From Rhodophyticola porphyridii (lineage in GTDB: Bacteria > Pseudomonadota > Alphaproteobacteria > Rhodobacterales > Rhodobacteraceae), in the NCBI RefSeq assembly GCF_003688285.1, contig NZ_RCNT01000002.1, positions 248,001-312,000 of the forward strand: a DNA stretch of 64,000 nt, given 5' to 3'. Below, in pieces: positions 1 through 9,311 of this stretch. A program made the position numbers and the translations under genes. The notes beneath the pieces are model-generated. The model searched no databases and was not told the DNA's origin. It saw only the letters and a list, made by a program, of their open reading frames with translations. The stretch's first letter is position 1; every line of letters begins with the position of its first letter.

Positions 1-252
1 CGCCGGTGTCGGCACGGGGCCGAGCAGCAACACGTTCATCCCGGTGGAGGTGAAGCCCGCAGTCAGCGCATTTTCGATCATGTATCCCGAAAGCCGGGTA
101 TCCTTGCCGATCACCACCCGGTGCGCCCGGCCTCCATCAGTGCGGAAATACCGGCCCGCCGCCGCGCCCAGTTTCAGCGCCATTTCGGCGGTCATAGGAA
201 ACTCGTTCGCCCGGCCTCGCACCCCGTCGGTGCCAAACAGCTTGCGCGTCAT
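1..252 (-). CDS. glmM: Phosphoglucosamine mutase, N-terminal part (runs off window)
   Basis: GlmM converts glucosamine-6-phosphate to glucosamine-1-phosphate in the cytoplasm, on the way to UDP-GlcNAc for peptidoglycan and LPS. Only the first 84 codons are inside the window. They begin [19 protein letters not shown] and continue to the [15 protein letters not shown] stretch typical of the family's first domain. The phosphoserine loop would lie just beyond the left edge. The ATG overlaps the folP stop by four bases (ATGA), so the two are probably translationally coupled. The folP-glmM order is common in proteobacteria. Confidence 0.95.
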   Translation of the reverse strand, partial: MTRKLFGTDGVRGRANEFPMTAEMALKLGAAAGRYFRTDGGRAHRVVIGKDTRLSGYMIENALTAGFTSTGMNVLLLGPVPTPA

Positions 253-1280
253 GTCTGGTCGTCCTTCTCGCTGCCCGTCCCGCTTGCGGCCCCCCACAGC
301 GCGATCATTTGTCGGTGCACTTCTATATCATGAACCCGCAGCATCTGTATCCCCTGCGATATCGCCCATAGGCCAACCGCCGCCGAAGCCGCACCGCGCG
401 CCTCGGGCACCGCGACCCCGCCGATGCGCCCGATCATGCCCTTGCGCGAGACACCCAGCAATACACCGCAGCCCAGACCGTGAAACAGGCTGATCCGGGC
501 GAGGAGCGCAAGGTTGTGCGGGTCGCGCTTGCCGAATCCGATGCCCGGATCGACCATGATCCGCGCGCGCGGGATGCCCGCGGCCTCGGCCCCGGCCACG
601 GCGGCCTCCAGCGCGTCGTAGACATCGAGCAGGACGTGATCGTAACGCGGATCGTCCTGCATGGTTTCGGGCAGTCCCTCGGAATGCATGAGGACGATCG
701 GGGCGCCGGCAGCGGCGGCCACTTCGGCCACCTGCGGATCGAAACGCAGGCCCGAGATGTCGTTGACGATGCCAGCGCCCGCGGCCAGGGCGGCGCGGGC
801 CACGGCGGCCTTGCGGGTGTCGATGCTGATCGGCACGGTCACGCCGCCGCGGCGGAGGGCCGCGATCACCGGGCCGGTGCGGGCGATTTCTTCCTCCGCG
901 GGCACCTCCACCGCGCCGGGCCGGGTCGATTCGCCCCCGATATCCAGAAGATCGGCCCCCTGATCCAGCATCTCATGCACACGCCGCAGTGCCGCATCGG
1001 GCGCGTTGAACCGCCCGCCATCGGAAAAACTGTCGGGCGTCAGGTTCAGTATTGCCATGATCCGAGGGGTGTTCAGCGAAACGCCGCCCAGATCGGCACG
1101 CGGAGCCGTCAGCCGGGTCAGGATGTCGGGGGGAACCGCCTCGATTGGAACGATCCGGGGCGCGGCATTGCGGGACAAAACCTCCACCCGGTCGAAATGG
1201 CACCAGCCGCCAGCCAGCAGTTTCGCGCCCGGAATCGCGGCCGGATCGCGCAACGGAATCGGTCTGAAATAGCGTGTCAT
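249..1280 (-). CDS. folP: Dihydropteroate synthase
   Basis: Condenses 6-hydroxymethyl-dihydropterin diphosphate with p-aminobenzoate to give dihydropteroate (folate synthesis, cytoplasm). The 343-residue product carries the family signatures in order: [16 protein letters not shown] (about 74-89), [10 protein letters not shown] (113-122), VNDISG (162-167), DPGIGFGK (234-241), [12 protein letters not shown] (266-277) and a terminal LRVHD. The open frame extends about 200 codons further upstream, but the ATG at 1280 gives a protein of normal size with a typical start; about 65 residues precede the barrel. It overlaps glmM by four bases and faces away from the acetyltransferase gene at 1395. Confidence 0.95.
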   Translation of the reverse strand: MTRYFRPIPLRDPAAIPGAKLLAGGWCHFDRVEVLSRNAAPRIVPIEAVPPDILTRLTAPRADLGGVSLNTPRIMAILNLTPDSFSDGGRFNAPDAALRRVHEMLDQGADLLDIGGESTRPGAVEVPAEEEIARTGPVIAALRRGGVTVPISIDTRKAAVARAALAAGAGIVNDISGLRFDPQVAEVAAAAGAPIVLMHSEGLPETMQDDPRYDHVLLDVYDALEAAVAGAEAAGIPRARIMVDPGIGFGKRDPHNLALLARISLFHGLGCGVLLGVSRKGMIGRIGGVAVPEARGAASAAVGLWAISQGIQMLRVHDIEVHRQMIALWGAASGTGSEKDDQT

Positions 1281-1394
1281 GCGTTCGCGTAACTTCGGGC
1301 CGGGGCCATCGCAAGTGGCAAAACCCCGCCCGCCGCAGTGCGGCGCGGGCGCAAACAGCTTGCCGGAACCGCGCGCGCATGGGAAATTCCGCCC

Positions 1395-1922
1395 ATGACG
1401 ATCGCTGTTCGCACCACAGAGCCGGAGCCGATTTTCCGCACCGCGCGGCTGACATGCCGCCCGGTGGAGGCGTCCGATGCCGCGTTTTACGCCGATCTTT
1501 TCGCGCGTCAGGAACTGGTGGAGCATCGCCCCGATCCGACGCCCTTCGACACAGCGCGCAGCGCCACCAGCCTGGGCCGCGATCTGGCCCATTGGCAGCG
1601 CCACGGGTTCGGCCGCTGGGCGCTGCTTCATGCGGGCCGCCCGGTGGGGCTGGGGGGACTGAGCCTCAAGTTCCAGTATCGCGGTCTCAATCTCAGCTAT
1701 CACCTGCTGCCGGATCTCTGGGGGCAGGGGCTGGCCAGTGAGTTCGTGCGCGGGGCGGTCGACTATGCCGGACTGGCGCTGAAGGCCGACGAGGTCTATG
1801 GCCTTGTGCGGCCCTCGAACACCGCGTCCATCCGGGTGCTGGAAAAAGCCGGTTTCGCGCGCGGTGCGGACCACATGGTGGGTGGCGCGCCGATGTCGGA
1901 GCTGCGCCTAAAACTCCGGTAG
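1395..1922 (+). CDS. GNAT-family N-acetyltransferase (RimJ/RimL-like)
   Basis: A 175-residue acetyl-CoA-dependent acetyltransferase of the ribosomal-protein-serine type. It has an N-terminal TARLTCRPVEASD strand-helix, a central HGFGRWALLHAGRPVGLGG strand pair, an acetyl-CoA loop at LLPDLWGQGLASE (the Q/RxxGxG/A region) and a late RPSNTASIRVLEKAGF segment. These are standard for this subgroup, which modifies free amino groups of proteins or small molecules; the substrate cannot be read from sequence. The ATG at 1395 is chosen because family similarity starts at once. Its 3' end overlaps the convergent folB gene by 15 bases. Confidence 0.85.
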   Translation: MTIAVRTTEPEPIFRTARLTCRPVEASDAAFYADLFARQELVEHRPDPTPFDTARSATSLGRDLAHWQRHGFGRWALLHAGRPVGLGGLSLKFQYRGLNLSYHLLPDLWGQGLASEFVRGAVDYAGLALKADEVYGLVRPSNTASIRVLEKAGFARGADHMVGGAPMSELRLKLR

Positions 1923-2831
1923 CGCCGCCGCCGGCCAGACATCCATCGGCAGGCCAGCGCCTTCGGGGGCGGACCCGCCCAGCAGAACCAGCCGTTCCGC
2001 CTCGAAATTTTCGGCCAGCCAAAGCGCCAGATCGATGCCGCCGGTCACCTTTGGGCCGGGGCCCGCCACGGTATCCAGCACCAGCTTCGAGGGCGCCCAG
2101 ACGCTGATCTGCCCGTGCTTCATCGCCCAGTCGAGTTCCGTCCGGCTTTCGACGACAACGCAGCGGTCGTCGCGTGCGGCCAGAACCCAGGCATTCTGTT
2201 CAATGGCCAGAAGCTCGATGCGCCGTTGCGGCATCGCATGCGCGGCCTCGGGCCGGGGCAGGTCGGCGGGCCCCACGCAGAGGATCACCGGCGCGCCGCC
2301 CTGGGCCAGACGGTCCAGCAGGGTGTCAAGATCGGGCCGCTGAATGGCGGCGTTCGACAGATATACGACCAGCGGATGCGGCATTTCCGCGGCCAGTCTC
2401 AGCTTGGGTGTCTCGGGCGCGCTGCGCACGATCTCCACACCCAGCGCGAAAGGCCCGCGGTCAAGCTTTTCAATCCGGACGAAACAGCGCGCGGCCAGCG
2501 GGTGGGACAGGATCCGTTCGGCGATGCGCGCGGCCAGCGTTTCCAGCAGGTTCAGCCGTTCGGCGGCCAGTTCCACGTCGATCGCCTCCATGATCGTGTC
2601 GTAGGACAGGATCCGGTCCACGTCATCGGCATCGGGGTCGGCGACCGCGCGCACCTCCACCACCACGTTGAAGCGCACGCGCTGTGTCGTGCCCCGCTCT
2701 GACTGGAAGGCACCAATTTCCACTTCGCGCTCGTGGTCGGACAGCGATATCCGGTCCAGCGGCCCGGCCGGAGCGGTGGCCTTGGCGCGTTCCGAGGGAT
2801 GGGCGAAGGCGAGGCGGGTTTCGTCACTCAT
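1908..2831 (-). CDS. folB: Dihydroneopterin aldolase fused to an extra C-terminal domain
   Basis: Residues about 28-135 form a FolB domain that cleaves 7,8-dihydroneopterin to 6-hydroxymethyl-dihydropterin. Visible are the substrate-binding Glu (EIGAFQSERGTTQ, E39), LLETLAARIAERIL (95-108) and the catalytic-Lys strand FVRIEKLDRGPFA (K122). Ordinary FolB is about 120 residues; this protein has 307. Residues about 151-307 are a separate domain with IELLAIEQNAWVLAA (205-219), GQISVWAPSKLVL (240-252) and IDLALWLAENFEAERLVLL. I read this as a degenerate amino-acid-kinase fold similar to MfnE-type proteins; that part is inference. A folate gene (folP) lies nearby on the same strand. Confidence 0.85.
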   Translation of the reverse strand: MSDETRLAFAHPSERAKATAPAGPLDRISLSDHEREVEIGAFQSERGTTQRVRFNVVVEVRAVADPDADDVDRILSYDTIMEAIDVELAAERLNLLETLAARIAERILSHPLAARCFVRIEKLDRGPFALGVEIVRSAPETPKLRLAAEMPHPLVVYLSNAAIQRPDLDTLLDRLAQGGAPVILCVGPADLPRPEAAHAMPQRRIELLAIEQNAWVLAARDDRCVVVESRTELDWAMKHGQISVWAPSKLVLDTVAGPGPKVTGGIDLALWLAENFEAERLVLLGGSAPEGAGLPMDVWPAAALPEF

Positions 2832-2934
2832 CGGGGGCCTTTCCCGTGGCTGTCTCGGGTATCAGCTTATCAGCAGAGAGGGCCGCAGGCGCGCGCGAAA
2901 GGCGGCAGCGCCCGGCGACAAAACGACCTGAGGG

Positions 2935-3600
2935 TCAATAGGCCTGACGATAGAAGACGTGGGTGCCGATCCGCGCCGTCCGGGGATAGACCCGCGCCCA
3001 ACGGGGGTTGACGGCGGTGGTGTGGTAATGGGTGGCACCCTGGGTCAGGTCGCGCGGGCCGCCATCCATCATGATGCGCGCGATCTTGCCCAGACGGCGA
3101 TGCATCGCGGTTTCGGTCACCCGCTCGGGCCGGCCGTCGCAGGTATAGGTGAACTGGCAGGCATACCGCTGGCCAGTGCCCTGATTGACCACACCGCAGA
3201 TGGAATTGGGGTAATTCGGGCTGTCGACCCGGTTCAGGATGACCTCGGCCACGGCATACTGGCCGCGCACGCTTTCACCGCGGGCCTCGAAATACAGCGC
3301 CTCGGTCAGGCATTGCCACTGCGCGTTCCCGCGCGCGCGGGGCATCGCATCCAGCGCGGCGGCGTCGTAAATGGCCTGGCCCGTCGCGCCGCGGCCGACG
3401 AAGGGCGCGCCGATCCGGCGCAACCGGTCGGGGCTGACGGCGCCGAGCGAGGCGCGTTCCTCGCCCATCAGGGATGACAACCGGATATTGATCCCCGCGG
3501 TCGGGTCGGTGGAGGTGCTGGCGGTCACCTGCGCCTGCGCCGTCCCGGCCCACATCACCATGGCTGCCGCCAAAGCGGTTGCTGCCAATCGTCCCACCAT
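2935..3600 (-). CDS. Exported cell-wall hydrolase, SleB family
   Basis: A predicted periplasmic peptidoglycan hydrolase. The chosen ATG gives a standard signal peptide, MVGRLAATALAAAMVMWAGTAQA. The SleB/hydrolase_2 domain fills the second half: QCLTEALYFEARGE with the putative catalytic Glu, then AVAEVILNRVDSPNYPNSIC, CQFTYTCDG, GATHYHTTAVNPRWA and GTHVFYR. Four cysteines could form periplasmic disulfides. Alternative starts at 3642, 3666 or 3684 would add a positively charged leader; the 3600 start has a GGGGTGG sequence just upstream. The family is related to spore-cortex hydrolases, but in alphaproteobacteria it serves general wall turnover. Confidence 0.85.
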   Translation of the reverse strand: MVGRLAATALAAAMVMWAGTAQAQVTASTSTDPTAGINIRLSSLMGEERASLGAVSPDRLRRIGAPFVGRGATGQAIYDAAALDAMPRARGNAQWQCLTEALYFEARGESVRGQYAVAEVILNRVDSPNYPNSICGVVNQGTGQRYACQFTYTCDGRPERVTETAMHRRLGKIARIMMDGGPRDLTQGATHYHTTAVNPRWARVYPRTARIGTHVFYRQAY

Positions 3601-3789
3601 CCGATCCACCCCGGGGCCGCTGCCCCTTCTCTGCACAGACATCATCAAAATTGCGATGTGCCTCATAGCGGCAGGGCACAACATCGTAAAGCCGACCCCC
3701 AGTATTGTGATCGGCCGGGCCGCCGCCCCTAGGGATAGCGGTGCTCCGGTCCGGGAATCATGAAGTTCGGCCCGTAACCCACAGGTTAG

Positions 3790-6351
3790 TCAGGGCAATT
3801 CGTCATCCCCGGCCCTGCATTCCGCGGTGGAGGCAGGGGCCCTGTCCTGCACAGCCAGCTGGGCCGCGGCCAACTTGGCCACCGGCACCCGGTAAGGAGA
3901 GCAGGACACATAGTCGAACCCCGCCTTCCGCGAGAAGGCGATCGAGTCTGGGTGCCCGCCATGTTCGCCGCAGATCGACAGGATCAGCCCGGGTCTGGCC
4001 GCGCGGCCACGCTCCGCCCCGAGATGCAGCAATTCGCCCACGCCTTCGGTATCGAGCCGCTGGAACGGGTCTTCGGGAAACACGCCCTGCTGCACATAGG
4101 TGGACATGAAGCGCCCGGCATCGTCGCGGCTGAGCCCGTAGGTCATCTGCGTCAGGTCATTGGTGCCGAAGGACAGGAAGGCGCAGCTTTCGGCGATCTC
4201 TCCGGCGCGGAGGGCTGCGCGCGGCGTTTCGACCATCACGCCGAGCCGGTAATCGAAGGCCTTGCCGCTTTCGGCCCGGACCGCGGAGGCCACGGCATCG
4301 ACCCGGGCCTTGACCAGCTCCACCTCCCGCTTCGCGCTGACCAGCGGGATCATGATCTCGGGCACGACCGGCGCGCCGCCCTCGCTGGCCGCGATCGTCG
4401 CCTCGAAAATCGCGCGGGCTTGCATATCGTAAATCTCGGGCACCGTAATTCCCAGCCTGACGCCGCGCATACCCAGCATCGGGTTGAATTCCTGCAAGCT
4501 TTCGATGCGGGAGGCGACGCGGCTGACCGGCATGTCCATCGCCTCGGCCATGGCGCGGATGCCGTCACGTTCATTGGGCAGGAACTCGTGCAGCGGCGGG
4601 TCGAACAGGCGAATGCAGACAGGCTGCCCCTGCATCAGTTCGAAAAGCTCCGTGAAGTCATCGCGCTGCATGGGCAAAAGCCGGTCAAGCGCGGCGGTCC
4701 GGTCGCCCGGCTCCTCGGCGAAGATCATCTCCCGCATCACGGTCAGGCGGATCGGATCGAAGAACATGTGTTCGGTCCGGCAGAGCCCGATCCCGTCCAC
4801 ACCGAAGCGTTGCGCCATGGTGGCGTCTTCCACGGTGTCGGCATTGGCCCGGATGCCGATATCGCGGGCGGCATCGGCCCAGTCCATCAGCTTGGCGAAG
4901 GCGCCGCCCAAGGCCGGTTCGATCATAGCGGCCACCCCGGCCAGAACCTCGCCCGACGAGCCATCGACGGTGATCACGTCGCCTTCGTGAAACACCTTTC
5001 GGCCCGGAACGGTCAGGGTTTTCTTGCGCGCGTTCAGCTGCAACTGCGTGGCGCCCGACACGCAGGGCAGGCCCAGACCGCGGGCGATCACCGCCGCGTG
5101 GCTGGTCATGCCGCCGCGTTCGGTCAGGATCGCGTGGGCCGCATGCATCCCGCGGATATCCTCGGGGCTGGTTTCGCGGCGCACGAGGATACAGGCCTCG
5201 CCCTGCGACGCGGCGCTTTGCGCGGCCTCCGCGGTAAAGACGATCTTGCCCGAGGCCGCACCCGGTGCGGCCGCGATGCCCCTGGTCAGCACGTCGCGGG
5301 CGGCCCTGGCATCCACCTGCCGGTGCAGCAACTGGTTCAGCGTGAAGGGAGGGATCCGGGTCATGGCCTCTTCCCGGGAGATCACGCCATCCTCGGCCAG
5401 TGCGACGGCAATCGCCACCTCGGCCCGGGCCGACCGGGTGGAGCGCACGGCGTCAAGAATGAACAGCTCGCCATTCATCAGCGTGAACTCGATCTGCATT
5501 TCCTCCCGCAGGCGCGTCCGCATCAGGGCCGCCGCCTTGCGCAGCGCCTCCACCTGCTCGGGACAGATATCCTCCAGCGCCGGGCCGCGGGCATCGCTTT
5601 CGATGAACTGCGCATCCTGTTCGTTCAGGGCCGCGCGCCCCTGACCCTGCGGCAGGAAACGCCCGGTGATCTGCGGCGCGCCCCGGTCGACCGAAACGAA
5701 TTGCACCACGCCCGATCCGCTGGCGCCCTGACCGATGCCAAGCGCCATCTGCTGCACCACGAGACCGAGGCCCGCATCCGCCGGCGCACCCTGCGCCTGC
5801 CGCAGCAGCCGTGCGGTGGTGCCTTCCCAGGCTCGCGCCATGGAGCGCAGAACCTCGGTCAACTGCACGGCGGGATCTTGCGGAAACGGCTCCTCCATCT
5901 CGTCTTCGAAATAGGTCTTGGCCAGCCGCGGGGTGATCGGCCCTTCGAAGACATCCGCGTCGAGACGCAGAACATCGACCGCGTAGGCCTTGATAAAGCT
6001 CAGATAAAGCGCATCTGCCGCATCCGGCCCGTGCAGTTTGGCCAGCCGGCTGGCCACCGCGTCATTCATGCCCACATTCAGGATCGTCCCGGGGCCGCCC
6101 CAATCCGCGGCCTGGCTGGAGGAGCGGACCGAGACCAGCGCGCCCTCGCCGAACACACCCAGAAGTGCGGCCATGTTCGGGATCTTGCCCTTGGCGATCT
6201 GGCGTACCGTGTCGAAGGACAAGGCCACCGAAAGCGGTACCGGCAGATCCAGCCGCGCCAGCCGTTGCAGGCATTTGGCCCGGCTGCCATGGCGCGTGGC
6301 CAGAATATCCGCCGTCGGCGTGATTTCCGTGAAATCGGGGGTCGTCAACAT
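3790..6351 (-). CDS. Pyruvate, phosphate dikinase-like PEP-utilising protein
   Basis: An 853-residue protein with the whole PPDK layout. The swivelling phosphohistidine domain is intact (GGMTSHAAVIARGLGLPC, His418). So is the C-terminal PEP/pyruvate barrel: GLCRTEHMFFDP, IRLFDPPLHEFLPNE, MVETPRAALRAGEIA, FGTNDLTQMTYG, and SICGEHGG with catalytic Cys794. The N-terminal ATP-grasp half is eroded: the GGKGANL loop is replaced by TRHGSRAKCLQRL, and the usual LQTRNGKRT strand reads LDAVRSTRSA. PPDK interconverts PEP with pyruvate using ATP and Pi; whether this copy still uses ATP is doubtful. The start at 6351 was preferred over 6381 because AAGGA lies upstream. It follows glyS by about 145 bases. 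Confidence 0.75.
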   Translation of the reverse strand: MLTTPDFTEITPTADILATRHGSRAKCLQRLARLDLPVPLSVALSFDTVRQIAKGKIPNMAALLGVFGEGALVSVRSSSQAADWGGPGTILNVGMNDAVASRLAKLHGPDAADALYLSFIKAYAVDVLRLDADVFEGPITPRLAKTYFEDEMEEPFPQDPAVQLTEVLRSMARAWEGTTARLLRQAQGAPADAGLGLVVQQMALGIGQGASGSGVVQFVSVDRGAPQITGRFLPQGQGRAALNEQDAQFIESDARGPALEDICPEQVEALRKAAALMRTRLREEMQIEFTLMNGELFILDAVRSTRSARAEVAIAVALAEDGVISREEAMTRIPPFTLNQLLHRQVDARAARDVLTRGIAAAPGAASGKIVFTAEAAQSAASQGEACILVRRETSPEDIRGMHAAHAILTERGGMTSHAAVIARGLGLPCVSGATQLQLNARKKTLTVPGRKVFHEGDVITVDGSSGEVLAGVAAMIEPALGGAFAKLMDWADAARDIGIRANADTVEDATMAQRFGVDGIGLCRTEHMFFDPIRLTVMREMIFAEEPGDRTAALDRLLPMQRDDFTELFELMQGQPVCIRLFDPPLHEFLPNERDGIRAMAEAMDMPVSRVASRIESLQEFNPMLGMRGVRLGITVPEIYDMQARAIFEATIAASEGGAPVVPEIMIPLVSAKREVELVKARVDAVASAVRAESGKAFDYRLGVMVETPRAALRAGEIAESCAFLSFGTNDLTQMTYGLSRDDAGRFMSTYVQQGVFPEDPFQRLDTEGVGELLHLGAERGRAARPGLILSICGEHGGHPDSIAFSRKAGFDYVSCSPYRVPVAKLAAAQLAVQDRAPASTAECRAGDDELP

Positions 6352-6496
6352 GTCTCGGCACGTCCTTTGCAGGTGCAGCATAAGATACTGCCGATGCCTG
6401 AACTGTCCAGCATTTCATCGGAAACGATGCGTTATTAGGCAGAGCCGCGTCCTGCGGCCAACACATTGCCGGCTCATATCGCGCCGCGGGGGCGGT

Positions 6497-8752
6497 TCAG
6501 CCCTCGATCCGGCCCAGATCGGCGATCTGGGTGCAGGTCTCCACGATCCGGTGCAGCAGGTTCAGCCGGTTGCGCCGGACGATCTGGCTGTCGGCATTTA
6601 CCTTCACCGCCTCGAAAAACGCGTCGATGGGCCCGCGCAGATGGGCCATTTCGGTCATCGCAGCGGCAAAATCCTCGGCCTTCAGCGCCGGTCCGATCGC
6701 GCCCTCGGCGCGTTCCAGCGCCGCGAAAAGCGCCCGCTCTTCCTCGGTCTCGGCGAATTTCACGTCGGCGCCGTAGCGATACTCCACCCCGTCGGCAGCT
6801 TCGGCCTGGGCCAGAATGTTCGCCGCGCGCTTGTAGCCCTGCAGCAGGTTTTCACCGTCTTCGGTGACCAGAAAGCCGCCAAGGGCGCGCGCGCGCATCA
6901 CGATGAGCGACAGATCGTCATGGCCGGGCATCGCGAGGCAGGCGTCGATCACGTCATGGCGGAGACCCTCGCCCTTCAGATGCACCTTCAGCCGGTCGTG
7001 GAAAAACGCCAGCAGGTCGGTGGACAGATCCGGCACCAGATCGCCCACGCTGCGCAGAAGGGAGCCTTCGCCGGTCTGTGGCTGGTCCTTGCCGTTTTTG
7101 CGGATCGCCTCCATCACGGTTTCGAAGGCCGCGCCGAAGACGCCATGATCGGCGATTTCCTCCAGCACCTCCTCCAGTGCCGCGATCTCCCCCTCCTTGG
7201 CCTCGGCCCGGTTCAGGGCGATCTTGTGTTTGACAAGCTGGCTGTCGATGAAGCGGTCCAGATTGACCCGGAGCCCGTTGCCGAGCAGGATCCGGATGAC
7301 GCCGAGCGCGGCCCGCCTGAGCGCATAGGGATCCTTGGAGCCGGTGGGCTTTTCGTCGATCGCCCAGAAGCCGGTCAGCGTGTCGAGCTTGTCGGCAAGG
7401 GCGACGGTCACAGACAGGGGCGCATCGGGCACCGCATCGGAAGGGCCGAGGGGCGCGTAATGATCCTGGGCAACGGCGGCAATTTCGGCCGGGAAGCCCG
7501 CGGCTTCGGCGTAGTATCGCCCCATAAGCCCTTGAAGTTCCGGGAATTCATAGACCATCTCCGACGACAGATCGAGCTTTGCGATCCGCGCGGCCCGGTC
7601 CGCGTCATCGGGGTTGGTGCCCAGAACCGGCGCAATTTCGCGGGCCAGCCGGGCGATCCGGTCGATCCGCTCGGCCTGCGTCCCAAGGCGCGCGTGGAAG
7701 GTGACGTTGCGCAGCTGATCGGCCCATGGCTCCATCCCGTCCCGCGCGATGCGCAGGTCGTTCTCCCAGAAGAACCGGGCATCCGACAGCCGCGCGGACA
7801 GCACCTTTTCGTTGCCCGCCAGAATGGTCGCGCCGTGATCCGCCGTTTCCCGGTTCGCGACAGTGATGAACCGCTCGATCCGGCCGGTTTTCGGATTGCG
7901 GACCGAGAAGAATTTCTGATGTTCGCGCATCGAGGTTTGCAGGACCTCCGGCGGAAGGTCCAGAAACGCCGTCCCGATCCTGCCCATCAGCACGACCGGC
8001 CATTCCACGAGGCCCGAAACCTCCGCCAGAAGCCCCTTGTCCGCGACCGGCTCCAGGCCCGCCGCAAAGGCCAGATTGCCCGCATCCTCCCAGATATGCG
8101 CGGCGCGTTCCTCGGCCGAGAGCACGACGAATGCGCGCTTCAGCTTCGTCTCGTAATCCGCGAAGGAAGAAACGGAAAACGGCTCTGGCGCCATGAACCG
8201 GTGGCCTTCGGTGTGGTTGCCCGCAACGATCCCGTCGACATCGAACGGCACGATTTCGGCGCCATCCTCTGCGCTCAGCACACAGACGATCCGGTGAAGC
8301 GGCCGCACCCAGCGGAGCGCGCCCGCGCCCCAGCGCATGGATTTGGGCCAGGGAAAGCTGCGGATCACCTGCGGGATCGCCTCGGCGATGATCTCGGCGG
8401 CGGGACGGCCCTCTTTCACGACCTGCGCGACATAGAACCGGCCCTTCTTCTCCTCGCGCAGCTCCAGCGCGTCCTTGGTGGTGCCGGTGGCGCGCAGGAA
8501 CCCCTCCAGCGCCTTTTCGGGCGCGTCGGCCCGCGGCCCGCGGCGCTCTTCGCGGAACGTGGGCGAGGCCTCGGCCAGCCCTTCAACCGTCAGCACCAGC
8601 CGGCGCGGCGTCGAAAAGGCGCCCGCACTGGCATAGGTCAGCCCGGCCTCGACCAGCTCATCGGTTGCGAGACGCTTAAGGTCATCCGCCGCGCGGGCCT
8701 GCATGCGGGCGGGGATTTCCTCGGAGAACAATTCCAGCAGAAGATCGGGCAT
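6497..8752 (-). CDS. glyS: Glycyl-tRNA synthetase beta subunit
   Basis: The tetrameric bacterial glycyl-tRNA synthetase charges tRNA-Gly; the beta chain supplies tRNA binding. The 751-residue product starts MPDLLLELFSEEIPARMQ, the hallmark N-terminus, and contains FSTPRRL, SMRWGAGALRWVRPLH, LSARLSDARFFWENDL, TFHARLGTQAERIDRI and AEAAGFPAEIAAVAQDHYAP. The anticodon-binding-like tail ends with ADLGRIEG. It belongs to the same leftward group as glyQ at 10034, separated by the FkbM methyltransferase and a small membrane protein, an order typical of this bacterial group except for the methyltransferase. Confidence 0.97.
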   Translation of the reverse strand: MPDLLLELFSEEIPARMQARAADDLKRLATDELVEAGLTYASAGAFSTPRRLVLTVEGLAEASPTFREERRGPRADAPEKALEGFLRATGTTKDALELREEKKGRFYVAQVVKEGRPAAEIIAEAIPQVIRSFPWPKSMRWGAGALRWVRPLHRIVCVLSAEDGAEIVPFDVDGIVAGNHTEGHRFMAPEPFSVSSFADYETKLKRAFVVLSAEERAAHIWEDAGNLAFAAGLEPVADKGLLAEVSGLVEWPVVLMGRIGTAFLDLPPEVLQTSMREHQKFFSVRNPKTGRIERFITVANRETADHGATILAGNEKVLSARLSDARFFWENDLRIARDGMEPWADQLRNVTFHARLGTQAERIDRIARLAREIAPVLGTNPDDADRAARIAKLDLSSEMVYEFPELQGLMGRYYAEAAGFPAEIAAVAQDHYAPLGPSDAVPDAPLSVTVALADKLDTLTGFWAIDEKPTGSKDPYALRRAALGVIRILLGNGLRVNLDRFIDSQLVKHKIALNRAEAKEGEIAALEEVLEEIADHGVFGAAFETVMEAIRKNGKDQPQTGEGSLLRSVGDLVPDLSTDLLAFFHDRLKVHLKGEGLRHDVIDACLAMPGHDDLSLIVMRARALGGFLVTEDGENLLQGYKRAANILAQAEAADGVEYRYGADVKFAETEEERALFAALERAEGAIGPALKAEDFAAAMTEMAHLRGPIDAFFEAVKVNADSQIVRRNRLNLLHRIVETCTQIADLGRIEG

Positions 8753-8845
8753 CGGATCGGTCCTGTGAAGCGTATCGCGCGGAACGCGCGGTGAGTGGCG
8801 TCGTGCGCGGTCTATCGCGCGGTGTGTCGTTTGGGCAAGGCAGGC

Positions 8846-9307
8846 TTATTCGAGCGTACCGTTCAGCTGATGCCAGGCGAAGCCGCGCCCGTCGGGATAG
8901 GCAGCGATGATACGGTCCACCCCGCGGGCGATCTCGTGGCGCGAGAGCACGGCGATCGCCTCGCCCGCCTCAATCGCCTCGCCGATACGCACGGCATTGT
9001 AGCACTCGAACCAGGCCGGCGCGATCAGCGGCGCGGGATCGGTCGGGGGCGCGGCCTCGGCCAGCAGCGCAAGCGCGGCCTCGTCGACGGTGAAACAGGC
9101 CCGGAATCTCAGGGGCGAACTGTCGGCGTCGATACCGTCGAAATCGGTGACATCCAGCGGGATCACCGTGCCATCTGCCAGCGTCACCGGCAGCGCGGAC
9201 AGCGCCACCGGCTCGTAATAGGCGCGGGTCTGGAAGTACCACAGAAAGGCGCCGAAGACCGCTGTGGTGACGATGATGGCAATCGCCAACCATCTGCCGC
9301 TGGTCAT
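8846..9307 (-). CDS. Small membrane-anchored protein between glyQ and glyS
   Basis: A 153-residue protein with one N-terminal hydrophobic helix (LAIAIIVTTAVFGAFLWYF) and a soluble domain probably facing the periplasm. The soluble part has two cysteines (FRACFTVDEAAL and WFECYNAV) and ends GRGFAWHQLNGTLE. I do not recognise an enzymatic family. A protein of this size and look sits beside the glyQS genes in many Rhodobacterales. Only four bases separate it from the FkbM gene upstream and 93 from glyS downstream, so it is probably co-transcribed. No function can be assigned. Confidence 0.75.
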   Translation of the reverse strand: MTSGRWLAIAIIVTTAVFGAFLWYFQTRAYYEPVALSALPVTLADGTVIPLDVTDFDGIDADSSPLRFRACFTVDEAALALLAEAAPPTDPAPLIAPAWFECYNAVRIGEAIEAGEAIAVLSRHEIARGVDRIIAAYPDGRGFAWHQLNGTLE

Positions 9308-9311
9308 TCTC

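Noticed and set aside
3952-6438. An 828-codon open frame antisense to the PPDK-like gene
   Set aside because: It is His/Arg/Gly-rich with no family motifs, typical of mirror frames over high-GC coding DNA. The opposite strand has clear PPDK motifs.
6038-8794. A 918-codon open frame antisense to glyS
   Set aside because: Same reason: no recognisable domain and complete overlap with a clear glyS gene.
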